Positions 1 to 7,211 of a stretch of 20,410 bases of DNA are shown piece by piece. Each line of letters begins with the position of its first letter. Within the stretch, counting starts at the first letter, position 1. The notes beneath the pieces are model-generated. The model made no database searches. It saw only the letters and a list, made by a program, of their open reading frames with translations, and was not told the DNA's origin. Location: positions 1 through 20,410 of the forward strand of contig JAHEOI010000134.1 of the NCBI GenBank assembly GCA_018610125.1, read 5' to 3'. This stretch comes from Verrucomicrobiota bacterium. GTDB lineage: Bacteria; Verrucomicrobiota; Verrucomicrobiia; Limisphaerales; JAHEOI01. The translations under genes were made by a program, and so were the position numbers.

Positions 1-2457
1 GATCGGTCGCTGCCCCTTATGCCACCATAGGACGATTGCGCTTGCCGTGTAGATACTGGAATATGTCCCGACCAACACCCCGAGCAAGAAGGTAAACGCA
101 AAATCATGGATGACCACGCCACCAAAGATATATAGCGCCAGGGTGGAAAGCAGCGTCGTCCCCGAAGTGATGACCGTTCGGGCCAGGGTTCGGTTCAACG
201 CCCCATTCATGACCTCCTTGAACGATCCGCGAATTCCCAATTGCAGGTCTTCACGAATCCGATCAAAAATCACAATGGTGTCGTTGATCGAGAAACCGAT
301 GATCGTGAGGATTGCCGCCACCATCGGGGCGGTGAACTCACCCCCGGCCAAGGCAAACAGCCCGACCGTCAACAAAACATCGTGCAGGACCGCAATCACC
401 GCACCGATAGCGAAGGAGAATTCGAAACGGAATGCGACATAGACCAGGATCCCGAACAGGGCCAGCAAGATTGAGAGGATCGCCGAGCGCTGGATCTGTT
501 TCCCCACAGTCGGTCCGACCCGCTCCGTCATCTCGAGCTGAAACCCGGCACTTGGAAACTGCGACTTTAATCCCGCAACCACCTGGTCGGCGGTATCGAA
601 TTCGGAGGTGATCTTTAAGGTCTCCTCACCGCTTGAGAGGTCTGTCTGATATTGGATTAAAACATCCTGAAAGCCCTCCTCCGCCAAACCGCTTCGGATT
701 TCACCAACCGAAGGCTTATTGCCCTGCTTGAAATCCAGGGTCACCGTGTCGCCACCTGCGAAATCGACCCCGAACAGGTTACCGGAACGCACGGTACCGG
801 CATACACCATCGTCAGAATGATCAACCCCCACGATGCCGCAAAGGCCGGTTTCCACCACCGCATGAAATCGATCTTGGTATTCCCCACCAAGTGCAGCAT
901 GCGAAGTGAGGTGAGCCAGCCTTTTTCAAGGAACCAATCGAAGATAATCCGCGTCACGATCAACGCCGTGACCATGCTGGCGATAATGCCGACCGTCAGC
1001 GTAACACCGAAGCCTTTCACCGGCCCGGTGCCAAGATTAATCAGGATGATCGAGGCGATCAAGGTCGTGATGTTGGCGTCAATGATCGTACCGAACGCCT
1101 TATCATAACCGGCACTGACCGCTCCCCGGATCGATTTCCCGGCGCGGAGCTCTTCACGAATCCGCTCGAAGATCAGGACGTTTGCGTCCACGGCCATGCC
1201 GACCGTCAGCACGATACCGGCGATCCCAGGCAGTGTGAGCGTGGCTTCAACGGAGGCCAGCACCCCCAGCAAGAAGATAAGATTCAAAACGAGCGCCACA
1301 TTGGCCACAAGCCCTGCCAAGAAATAATAAATCAGCATGAAGATCGCCACGACGATCAGCCCGACCAAGCAGGCGCGCACGCCGCTCTTGATCGAGTCTT
1401 GACCCAGCGTGGGATCGACACTCCGCTCCTGCAGGATCTTCACTTCGGCCTCAAGCGGATTGGTCAGGATACTTGCAAGGTTGCTGGCCTCCTCCCGTGT
1501 GAAATCCCCGGTAATCTGGGCAGTGCCGCCGGCAATGACGGTCTGAATCGTCGGCGCCGAATAGAGCTCGCCATCCAAAAGGATCGCAAGCTGCTCCCCG
1601 GTATTCTCCTCGGTGATTTTTTCGAAGATGTCGGCGCCTTCGGAATTGAATTCCAGCGAGATGCTCGGTTGCCCGGTTGCCGGGTCCAACTGCACACTCG
1701 CTTCCGACAGGTATTTACCGGTCAATCCCCTTGCCGCGTCTTCCTTAACCAAATAGGTTCGCACAACTTGCTCGCCGGCGTCATTGCGCCTGGTCAACTT
1801 CTTTTTAACGTAGCCCGGTGGTACAATCCCTTCTTTCAGGAACTTTTGGCTCTCGGGATGCACCAAGCTGAATTTAAGAGTCGCCGCCTTTTGGATCGTG
1901 GTTCTTGCATCCTGTTTGCGAGATTGGGAAAGCCCCGGCAACTGGATCAGGATTTGGTTGTTGCCCGCCTGCTGGATCATGGGCTGGGCCACTCCGAAGC
2001 TGTCGACACGCTTCCGCAATACCGAGATGGCTTGCGCCAGGACTTGACTGTTCGCCCCCGCGACCTTGTTCGTATCCACGCCGACCAGAAACGAAACACC
2101 ACCTTGAAGGTCCAAGCCAAGCTTGATTTCGCCCGAGCTCTGCCGTTGCAGCTCATACAGAATATGCCGGGTCGGGTCTTCGTCCGGCGGCACGTCAATC
2201 TTTTCGACGATATTCGGGAAGTAGCCGGCGATATTATTGGTACCAATCGCCGTCATTAAATGCTGAAATTCCCGTTCGGGAGATTTTTCCTTTAACGTTT
2301 TAGCCTCGGAAACGATCTCTTGAAAGGTCTCGTCTGTATTGGTCGCGCTACGATTGAACTCTTTCACCAAGCTTTGGTCCCCGGGCGGGTACATTTCCCA
2401 TAAGGCCCAAAACACCACAAACAGGACCAACAATACCTTCCACTTATTCTCTTTCAT
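1..2457 (-). CDS. secDF: Protein translocase SecD-SecF fusion (3' end cut by window edge)
   Basis: Single-chain SecDF, the proton-driven accessory of the SecYEG translocon that helps pull proteins across the inner membrane. Translating the minus strand from ATG 2457 gives 819 codons with no stop before the window edge. An N-terminal membrane segment lies at residues 7-22. The SecD D1 motif LGLDLQGG is at 113-120, followed by a periplasmic domain to about 350. The first membrane bundle carries MAVDANVLIFERIREE (421-436), with Asp424 in the conserved position. The SecF half follows without interruption: VDFAGGDTVTLDF (564-576), then a second bundle with SINDTIVIFDRIRED (723-737). The last visible stretch, YSSIYTASAIVLWW, is near the usual SecF C terminus, so only a few residues are probably missing. 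The gene sits 15 bp after yajC, with AAGG at 2461-2464 just before the ATG. Confidence 0.97.
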   Translation of the reverse strand, partial: MKENKWKVLLVLFVVFWALWEMYPPGDQSLVKEFNRSATNTDETFQEIVSEAKTLKEKSPEREFQHLMTAIGTNNIAGYFPNIVEKIDVPPDEDPTRHILYELQRQSSGEIKLGLDLQGGVSFLVGVDTNKVAGANSQVLAQAISVLRKRVDSFGVAQPMIQQAGNNQILIQLPGLSQSRKQDARTTIQKAATLKFSLVHPESQKFLKEGIVPPGYVKKKLTRRNDAGEQVVRTYLVKEDAARGLTGKYLSEASVQLDPATGQPSISLEFNSEGADIFEKITEENTGEQLAILLDGELYSAPTIQTVIAGGTAQITGDFTREEASNLASILTNPLEAEVKILQERSVDPTLGQDSIKSGVRACLVGLIVVAIFMLIYYFLAGLVANVALVLNLIFLLGVLASVEATLTLPGIAGIVLTVGMAVDANVLIFERIREELRAGKSIRGAVSAGYDKAFGTIIDANITTLIASIILINLGTGPVKGFGVTLTVGIIASMVTALIVTRIIFDWFLEKGWLTSLRMLHLVGNTKIDFMRWWKPAFAASWGLIILTMVYAGTVRSGNLFGVDFAGGDTVTLDFKQGNKPSVGEIRSGLAEEGFQDVLIQYQTDLSSGEETLKITSEFDTADQVVAGLKSQFPSAGFQLEMTERVGPTVGKQIQRSAILSILLALFGILVYVAFRFEFSFAIGAVIAVLHDVLLTVGLFALAGGEFTAPMVAAILTIIGFSINDTIVIFDRIREDLQLGIRGSFKEVMNGALNRTLARTVITSGTTLLSTLALYIFGGVVIHDFAFTFLLGVLVGTYSSIYTASAIVLWWHKGQRPI

Positions 2458-2472
2458 GTACCTTCAGTTTCT

Positions 2473-2814
2473 TTAGGATTCTGATTCACTGGCTGCTTTT
2501 TCAGTGACTTCGGTAATCGCTGACTTCTGGACTTCCAATTTGGTGTCCGACGAGCGCAATGCGACACTCTTGTCTTTAAGGCTGACAATCACCCCGATGA
2601 TCCCGCTGCTGGTGACCACCTTGTCACCCACCTTCAACGTCTTCAGCAGCTCCTGATGCTCCTTGGCCTTCTTTTGTTGCGGGCGGATCAAAAGGAAATA
2701 AAAAATCACCACCATCAGGATGATCGGCATGATGCTCATCAAAAAAGGGGGGTCTTTTTTCCCTTGCCCCTGAGACGCCATCGCCAATGTCGTTAGTAAA
2801 CCAAATCCAGTCAT
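2473..2814 (-). CDS. yajC: Preprotein translocase subunit YajC
   Basis: YajC, the small single-span inner-membrane partner of SecDF. The 113-aa product has a short N terminus, a membrane helix at about 24-43, the family signature FYFLLIRPQQKKAKEH (38-53), and the small beta domain around LKVGDKVVTSSGIIGVI (60-76). The C terminus is Glu/Ser rich. Length and layout match the family (about 85-115 aa). It lies between tgt and secDF, as in many bacteria. The ATG at 2814 has no Shine-Dalgarno match; TATAAA (minus-strand sense, 2821-2826) lies 6 bases before it. Internal Met12 and Met26 are alternative starts, and none has a better ribosome site. The codons before Met26 contain adjacent runs of six A, six C and six T (minus-strand sense, 2741-2760). 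Confidence 0.95.
   Translation of the reverse strand: MTGFGLLTTLAMASQGQGKKDPPFLMSIMPIILMVVIFYFLLIRPQQKKAKEHQELLKTLKVGDKVVTSSGIIGVIVSLKDKSVALRSSDTKLEVQKSAITEVTEKAASESES
2741..2760. repeat. Adjacent homopolymer runs inside yajC
   Basis: On the plus strand six A (2741-2746) are followed directly by six G (2747-2752), then TC, then six T (2755-2760). All lie in yajC codons just upstream of the membrane helix. The A and T runs could pair around a GGGGGGTC loop. Such tracts are prone to slippage; whether they vary in length is unknown. Confidence 0.85.
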
Positions 2815-3002
2815 ATTGCGTTTATAGCCGTTGCCGTTTAGGAGCCATACCGATCAGGCGATCGAGCGACCGCCGGCGACAACCATTCGCGCGGCATCCG
2901 CATGCCGAAGCCGCCTCCCATAAGCGTTTCCCCGAAGCCTTGCCCGTGTCGCTCGCAGAAAGAGAGACTCCCAATCCAGCCCTTAATAGACCTAAATTTC
3001 TC

Positions 3003-4181
3003 TCAAATTTCGGTCTCAAGTTCAAGATCCTTGTCACGGGAACCCATTTGCCCCCGTTCCGCAAGTATTTTTCGCGACGGCTGATATTGCCGCTGGAAAG
3101 TCTCCCGAAAGTCGCCGAAGGTACCATCGGCCAGGTGTTGCCGAATATCCGCCATCAAACGAAGATAGAGATGGCAGTTGTGCAGCGTGATCATCCGTAA
3201 GCCCAGAATTTCCTCGGCCTTGACCAAATGCCGCAGATACGCTCGCGAGAATGTCCGACACGCATAACAGCGACACCCCACCTCGATGGGCTCCATCACT
3301 GCCTTGTTATAGCCCGCCTTGATATTCGTCGTCCCTCGGTAAGTAAACGCGGTGCCATTTCTCGCCAGTCGCGTCGGCAGGACACAATCAAAGAGATCAA
3401 CCCCTCGGGCCACCAGCTCCACGATTTGCGCCGGCGTCCCCAGTCCCATCGCATATCGGGGCTTCCCTTCCGGCAAAAACGGCTCGCTCATCTCGACCGC
3501 TCGCATCATTTCCGCCTCCGGTTCTCCAACGCTGACACCGCCAATGGCAAAACCGTCAAAGTCCATTTCGACCAGCCGCTTGGCACACGATTCCCTTAAG
3601 CCCGCATACTGTCCCCCCTGGACAATCCCGAACACCTGCTGCCCCTCGCTTCTCGGTTGCTCCCGACATTGAGCGGCCCAACGAACGGTCCGATCGACCG
3701 CCCGTTGCGTCTGCTCCAATGTCGCTGTGCTGGGAGGGCATTCGTCAAACGTCATCGCGATGTCGGAGCCGAGCTGCCGCTGAATCCGCATCGCCTCGCT
3801 CGGCCCCAAAAAAAGCGGTGTCCCATCCAAATGTGACTGGAAGGTCACCCCATGCTCTTGGACTTTTCGGATCCTGGCCAAGCTAAAGACCTGGTAACCC
3901 CCGCTGTCGGTGAGAATCGGGTATTGCCACCCCATAAACGGATGCACCCCGCCCGCCTTCTCAATGATCTCCATACCGGGCCGGATCGCCAAGTGGTAAG
4001 TGTTGCTCAGGATCATTTGAGCCCCCATTTCCTCGAGCTCCCTCGGAGTGAGCGTCTTAACCGTCCCTTGGGTGCCCACCATCATGAACGCCGGCGTCGC
4101 GACCACCCCGCGGGACGTGATCAAACGGCCCAGGCGCGCCCGCGATCCCGAAGTCACATCCGTTCCCAATAGCTTATACAT
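3003..4181 (-). CDS. tgt: tRNA-guanine(34) transglycosylase (queuine tRNA-ribosyltransferase)
   Basis: Bacterial Tgt exchanges guanine-34 of tRNAs with GUN anticodons for preQ1, the committing step of queuosine insertion. The 392-aa TIM-barrel protein keeps the key residues. Asp92 lies in TDSGGYQVFSL (general acid/base, Asp102 in the Zymomonas enzyme). The nucleophile Asp265 lies in LFDCVLPTRLARNG. The zinc site is Cys303, Cys305, Cys308 and His334. TFDECPP (144-150) and GGVSVGE (214-220) form the base-binding region. Length is only slightly above the usual 375, with a polar C-terminal extension. ATG 4181 is preceded by AAAGGA at a workable distance. The gene begins 17 bp after the photolyase stop and is followed 188 bp later by yajC; queA, its common neighbour elsewhere, is not in this window. 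Confidence 0.97.
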   Translation of the reverse strand: MYKLLGTDVTSGSRARLGRLITSRGVVATPAFMMVGTQGTVKTLTPRELEEMGAQMILSNTYHLAIRPGMEIIEKAGGVHPFMGWQYPILTDSGGYQVFSLARIRKVQEHGVTFQSHLDGTPLFLGPSEAMRIQRQLGSDIAMTFDECPPSTATLEQTQRAVDRTVRWAAQCREQPRSEGQQVFGIVQGGQYAGLRESCAKRLVEMDFDGFAIGGVSVGEPEAEMMRAVEMSEPFLPEGKPRYAMGLGTPAQIVELVARGVDLFDCVLPTRLARNGTAFTYRGTTNIKAGYNKAVMEPIEVGCRCYACRTFSRAYLRHLVKAEEILGLRMITLHNCHLYLRLMADIRQHLADGTFGDFRETFQRQYQPSRKILAERGQMGSRDKDLELETEI

Positions 4182-4198
4182 CGGATGTCATCCTTTCC

Positions 4199-5584
4199 CT
4201 ATCTCCCGGTAGTTTCCGAAATGTATTTCTCGAGATTCCCTTTCCGGTCCAATCCGCTCGCTGCCATGTAGCGAACTTTGCCAAAGATGGCCCTCTCCTT
4301 CCATGGGCGATCGTGCAGCCCGAATATCCATCCCACATTGGCAAAGGAATTGGGGTCCCGACCGTCCAGGAAGTACTTGTTATTGAGATGCAAGGTCCTC
4401 TCGAATCCCGCTTCCGGAGACGGAGACCATTCCAGTATCTTTTTCCCCCAATACATCCGCATGGTATTGTGCATGTACCCGGTCAGCTTCATCTCCTGCA
4501 TTGCCGCATTCCAATAGCGATCGTGGGTCGCAGCCGCCTCCAAGGCTTCCAAATCATAGCAGGGGTTCCGCGGATCCGCCCGATGCTCCTTCAAGGTCTT
4601 TCGCGCCCACTCGGGCAAGCCGGCCCAGCGATCATATCGATCATGCGCGAAATGGACAAAATTATGCGCCAGCTCCCGTCGGATAATCAGCTCTTCCAGC
4701 AGGGTGGACTTCCCCTCCTGCGACAGATCCCGGCTCCCTCGGAGCCGCCACGCGAGATAAATCGGCGAGATCTGGCCAAAATGCAAGTAAGGACTCAGTC
4801 GCAAGTGCGAATGCTGCGCCGGGTCGGCCCGCCGTTTGGGGTAGTCGGCGCCTTCTTCAGCGAGAAAGCGTTCAAGCCGCCGCTCGGCCCAACTCGCACC
4901 GCCCCGGAAGAAATCGGGGACGGGCGCGACATCATGATCGAGCTGCAGCAAATCAAGTAGACGGGACACCTGCGATAAGGATCGCCCCGCAATCCGAAGC
5001 CCGAGCGAGGATTCCTCGACCTCCGACGTCGGCATCTTCCCCAGGAACCGATCAAGTTGCCGCTCAAGCTTCGGTCGAATCGTCCTGGCCGCAAATTCCG
5101 CCTTGTTGGAGGCTGTCTCCACCGGCACAACCACTTCCCCTTCAACCTGTAGCAGCGGGGACTCGAGCGATTCGGCCAACGACCGCCGCCATCGCTTTTG
5201 ATGCCTCATATACCCCCGATCGCAAACAATGATCGATGCCCGACGGCCCAACCGGGAAATCACATCCACCGGCTCGCCAAGCTTCAGCACCATCTTGATG
5301 CGCTTCTCATGCAGGCGCGCTTGTGTTTCTTGGAGCCCCTCCAGCATAAAGGCGTAATGACGGCGGTTGGCCTCCGGATAATTCGCGGTCAACGCAAAAC
5401 CGACCACCAGGGGCTGTTTCAGGATATTCGCAATTTGAATGGCAACCTCGAGCGCCGGATTCTGCTCCGCCCGCTGCGCCTGCTGCATCCAGTAAAGAAC
5501 AAAGCTTCCCGAGCAAATCGCTCGTTCGTTCAACCATTGAATCCGCTCGGGCGCTATCCCTTGCAAGTCAGAGGCGTTGATCAT
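4199..5584 (-). CDS. phrB: Class II CPD DNA photolyase
   Basis: Light-driven repair enzyme that splits cyclobutane pyrimidine dimers using reduced FAD. The 461-aa product fits class II photolyases (the type in plants, animals, some bacteria and archaea) rather than the E. coli class I type. The N-terminal antenna-type domain has SFVLYWMQQAQRAEQNPALE (27-46), YPEANRRHYAFMLEGL (69-84) and CDRGYMRHQKRW (121-132). The FAD domain has LSPYLHFGQISP (263-274), LIIRRELAHNFVHF (299-312), THDRYWNAAMQEM (353-365), MRMYWGKKILEWSPSPE (375-391), LNNKYFLDGRDPNS (400-413) and ERAIFGKVRYM (430-440). All are highly typical of class II. It starts at ATG 5584, which overlaps the stop of the preceding SLOG gene in an ATGA junction, implying translational coupling. 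The gene symbol is used generically for a photolyase. Confidence 0.96.
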   Translation of the reverse strand: MINASDLQGIAPERIQWLNERAICSGSFVLYWMQQAQRAEQNPALEVAIQIANILKQPLVVGFALTANYPEANRRHYAFMLEGLQETQARLHEKRIKMVLKLGEPVDVISRLGRRASIIVCDRGYMRHQKRWRRSLAESLESPLLQVEGEVVVPVETASNKAEFAARTIRPKLERQLDRFLGKMPTSEVEESSLGLRIAGRSLSQVSRLLDLLQLDHDVAPVPDFFRGGASWAERRLERFLAEEGADYPKRRADPAQHSHLRLSPYLHFGQISPIYLAWRLRGSRDLSQEGKSTLLEELIIRRELAHNFVHFAHDRYDRWAGLPEWARKTLKEHRADPRNPCYDLEALEAAATHDRYWNAAMQEMKLTGYMHNTMRMYWGKKILEWSPSPEAGFERTLHLNNKYFLDGRDPNSFANVGWIFGLHDRPWKERAIFGKVRYMAASGLDRKGNLEKYISETTGR

Positions 5585-6135
5585 GCTTCCCCCTCACCAC
5601 CCCGGCGGGCTGTCAAAAAGGTCCCCACAAACGCTTGCACCCCTTCCAGCTCCGATTCCACCAAGACGGCCTCGGAGATCCCCGGAATCTCATCCATGCT
5701 TTTCAGGTAGGCGACCAAAGGCCGCTGATAGCGCAACGCCAGCCCGACCTCACTGGCGGTACCGGCCCCGCCCGGGAGCGCCACCAACAAATCGGCGCTC
5801 AAAACATTAATGTGGTTGCGCGACATCGGCTCTTGCCCTTGCTCACCGCTTAGCGGCAAATGCGTGAATATCGGAAGCTCGACCCATGGATTCGGATAAC
5901 CCTCCTGTGGGATGTAATCAGACGACTCCACCCGTCCCGGAATGATTCCAACCACCAGACCTCGACGCTCGGGAACCTGGTGAAACGCGCGACTGACTGC
6001 CTGCATCACCCCGCCGCCTCCCCCGGTTAAAAGATGAGTCCCCTGTGTCGCCAGCCACTCTCCCAACGCAAAGGCCCGTTCGGCATGCGACTCCTCTCCT
6101 GATCCTATTACTCCGACAATCGGTAAGCGCTGCAT
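5581..6135 (-). CDS. SLOG/LOG-like nucleotide-binding protein (TIGR00725-like)
   Basis: Rossmann-like protein of the SLOG superfamily, which includes LOG phosphoribohydrolases, DprA and the TIGR00725 group. From ATG 6135 it is 184 aa. It opens with IVGVIGSGEESHAERAFALG, then LLTGGGGGVMQAVSRAF, then GIIPGR. The signature LPGGAGTASEV lies late in the fold, where LOG proteins have PGGxGTxxE. The nucleotide-binding fold is well supported; the substrate is not. A cytokinin-activating role should not be assumed, and TIGR00725 members mostly lack a known function. TTG 6147 and ATG 6141 are in frame upstream, but GGAG at 6142-6145 is 6 nt before ATG 6135 and fixes that start. The gene overlaps the photolyase start by 4 bp and begins 34 bp after the stop of the unknown gene upstream. 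Confidence 0.85.
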   Translation of the reverse strand: MQRLPIVGVIGSGEESHAERAFALGEWLATQGTHLLTGGGGGVMQAVSRAFHQVPERRGLVVGIIPGRVESSDYIPQEGYPNPWVELPIFTHLPLSGEQGQEPMSRNHINVLSADLLVALPGGAGTASEVGLALRYQRPLVAYLKSMDEIPGISEAVLVESELEGVQAFVGTFLTARRGGEGEA

Positions 6136-6141
6136 TCCCAT

Positions 6142-6145
6142 CTCC
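6142..6145 (-). promoter_or_regulatory. Ribosome-binding site deciding the SLOG start
   Basis: GGAG on the minus strand, six bases before ATG 6135. It favours this start over the in-frame TTG at 6147 and ATG at 6141, which would overlap or precede the site. Confidence 0.6.
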
Positions 6146-6169
6146 AAACCCTACTGTCTCAAGTAACCT

Positions 6170-7018
6170 TCAAGCGTCTCTCCAGACAAAGCTTGCCTCG
6201 GGACATTCCTTTAAATCCACCAACGTCTGGCGCAGGGAAAAACCGGCCAGCTTGACGAATCGCATGGATTGCTCCAGCAGATCTGTTCGAGCCGCGAAGT
6301 CGAACCGCCGCAATCGCCCCCCGCGGTTTCGGAGCGATCTCTCGCGATCCTCAAAAATCACGTCCGGGAGATAAACATTCACCCCGACCTCCGTCTGGGA
6401 TAAGTCTCGAAAAGCCGCACAGAAGGGCACTTGCGCATCAAGCGCCGGATACTCGGTCTCGAATAGCTGCCAAGCTCGGCTTCCCTCTCGAATGACCACG
6501 CACTCCTTCCCAAAAGCAAACGGCCAGTAACGGCCAATCAATTGGCGAATCGCCACCAGGTATTCCAAATCCGGCTGCATCAAGAGATTCCTGATAAGAG
6601 GCCAGTTGCATTGGCCGCGCTCAAACTCCTCAACCTCGGACGGTAGCGCGCGTCGCGCCCCTTGAAAACTCGGCGCTATCAGATCGAACAATCGATCAAG
6701 ACTCCGTTTGGCCAAGCGTGCCAAGGCATCAAACTCGTAAATCATTTCCTGAAACCGCGTCGATCGCACGATCACGATGTCCACCCCGGAATGCAACCGC
6801 GGCTCCAGCTCTTCAAACAGACCGGCGTAATGCCTTAGCACACAACGCATGTGGTACACCAACGCGCGCAGCATCCAGTCGGCCTGACGAACCTGACATA
6901 AGTACCTCGACCGGATTCGGATGAACTCATCCACGATTGCCTCGACACCTTTTTCTTCCTCTCGAAGGCGCTCTTCATGGCTTGCCAGCGTTTTCGACGT
7001 CTTTGGATTAACCACCAT
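6170..7018 (-). CDS. Hypothetical protein, 282 aa, first gene of the secDF-containing run
   Basis: I do not recognise this family. The product is soluble (no signal peptide or membrane segment), rich in Arg, Leu and aromatic residues. The N-terminal two thirds look mainly helical: residues 15-75 and 88-115 have long amphipathic stretches such as FDALARLAKRSLDRLFDL. A middle part carries CNWPLIRNLL and IGRYWPFAFGKE. A C-terminal part of mixed beta and helix has GVNVYLPDVIFEDRERSLRN. Residues 58-63 (RCVLRH) superficially resemble the HEPN R-x4-H motif but lack the polar residue normally after Arg, so I make no such call. ATG 7018 has GAGG about six bases upstream. The gene faces serA across a 193-bp divergent region and is followed by the SLOG and photolyase genes, suggesting a shared transcript. 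Confidence 0.8.
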   Translation of the reverse strand: MVVNPKTSKTLASHEERLREEEKGVEAIVDEFIRIRSRYLCQVRQADWMLRALVYHMRCVLRHYAGLFEELEPRLHSGVDIVIVRSTRFQEMIYEFDALARLAKRSLDRLFDLIAPSFQGARRALPSEVEEFERGQCNWPLIRNLLMQPDLEYLVAIRQLIGRYWPFAFGKECVVIREGSRAWQLFETEYPALDAQVPFCAAFRDLSQTEVGVNVYLPDVIFEDRERSLRNRGGRLRRFDFAARTDLLEQSMRFVKLAGFSLRQTLVDLKECPEASFVWRDA

Positions 7019-7045
7019 CCCAACCTCACTCTATGTTGCATTCCA

Positions 7046-7060
7046 TTCCGCCGGGCGGAA
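7046..7060. promoter_or_regulatory. 15-bp palindrome in the divergent intergenic region
   Basis: TTCCGCC and GGCGGAA flank a single central G, giving a perfect 7+1+7 inverted repeat. It lies between the unknown gene (start 7018) and serA, 28 bp upstream of the former. The shape is that of a dimeric-regulator operator, but no regulator is identified. Confidence 0.45.
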
Positions 7061-7075
7061 CCTTATCGAAGCACG

Positions 7076-7092
7076 GATCAATCCCCTTGATC
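7076..7092. promoter_or_regulatory. GATCAA-N5-TTGATC inverted repeat upstream of serA
   Basis: A perfect 6-bp inverted repeat with a 5-bp spacer, the second dyad in the same divergent region. It is 120 bp before the serA ATG and 58 bp before the unknown gene start. It may be an operator, though a 6-bp dyad can also arise by chance. Confidence 0.35.
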
Positions 7093-7168
7093 AACCCGTT
7101 CGCCTTACGCGGTCGCTCCCAAACCGCCGCCTTCGTCGTCAGCTCGAGGCAGCCCTCCACCAGACCAT

Positions 7169-7197
7169 TTGACCCGAGGAGAAGGATCCCGTAATTT
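7169..7197 (+). promoter_or_regulatory. Candidate sigma-70 type promoter of serA
   Basis: TTGACC (7169-7174) fits a -35 box at five of six positions. After exactly 17 bp comes TAATTT (7192-7197), a weak -10 with three matches. Transcription would start near 7204, only a few bases before the serA start codons, giving a very short or absent leader. Confidence 0.3.
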
Positions 7198-7211
7198 AAG
7201 ACACTTTGAGT

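Noticed and set aside
1399..2259. 286-codon plus-strand frame opposite secDF
   Set aside because: It is antisense to the clear SecD region, has no ribosome site and no recognisable product.
5581..6135. Calling the SLOG protein a cytokinin-producing LOG phosphoribohydrolase
   Set aside because: Only the general nucleotide-binding signature LPGGAGTASE is visible; the remaining sequence looks closer to the uncharacterised TIGR00725 group.
6830..6847. HEPN-type R-x4-H motif in the unknown 282-aa protein (residues 58-63)
   Set aside because: The residue after Arg is Cys rather than Asn, Asp or His, and no second supporting feature was found, so a toxin call is not justified.
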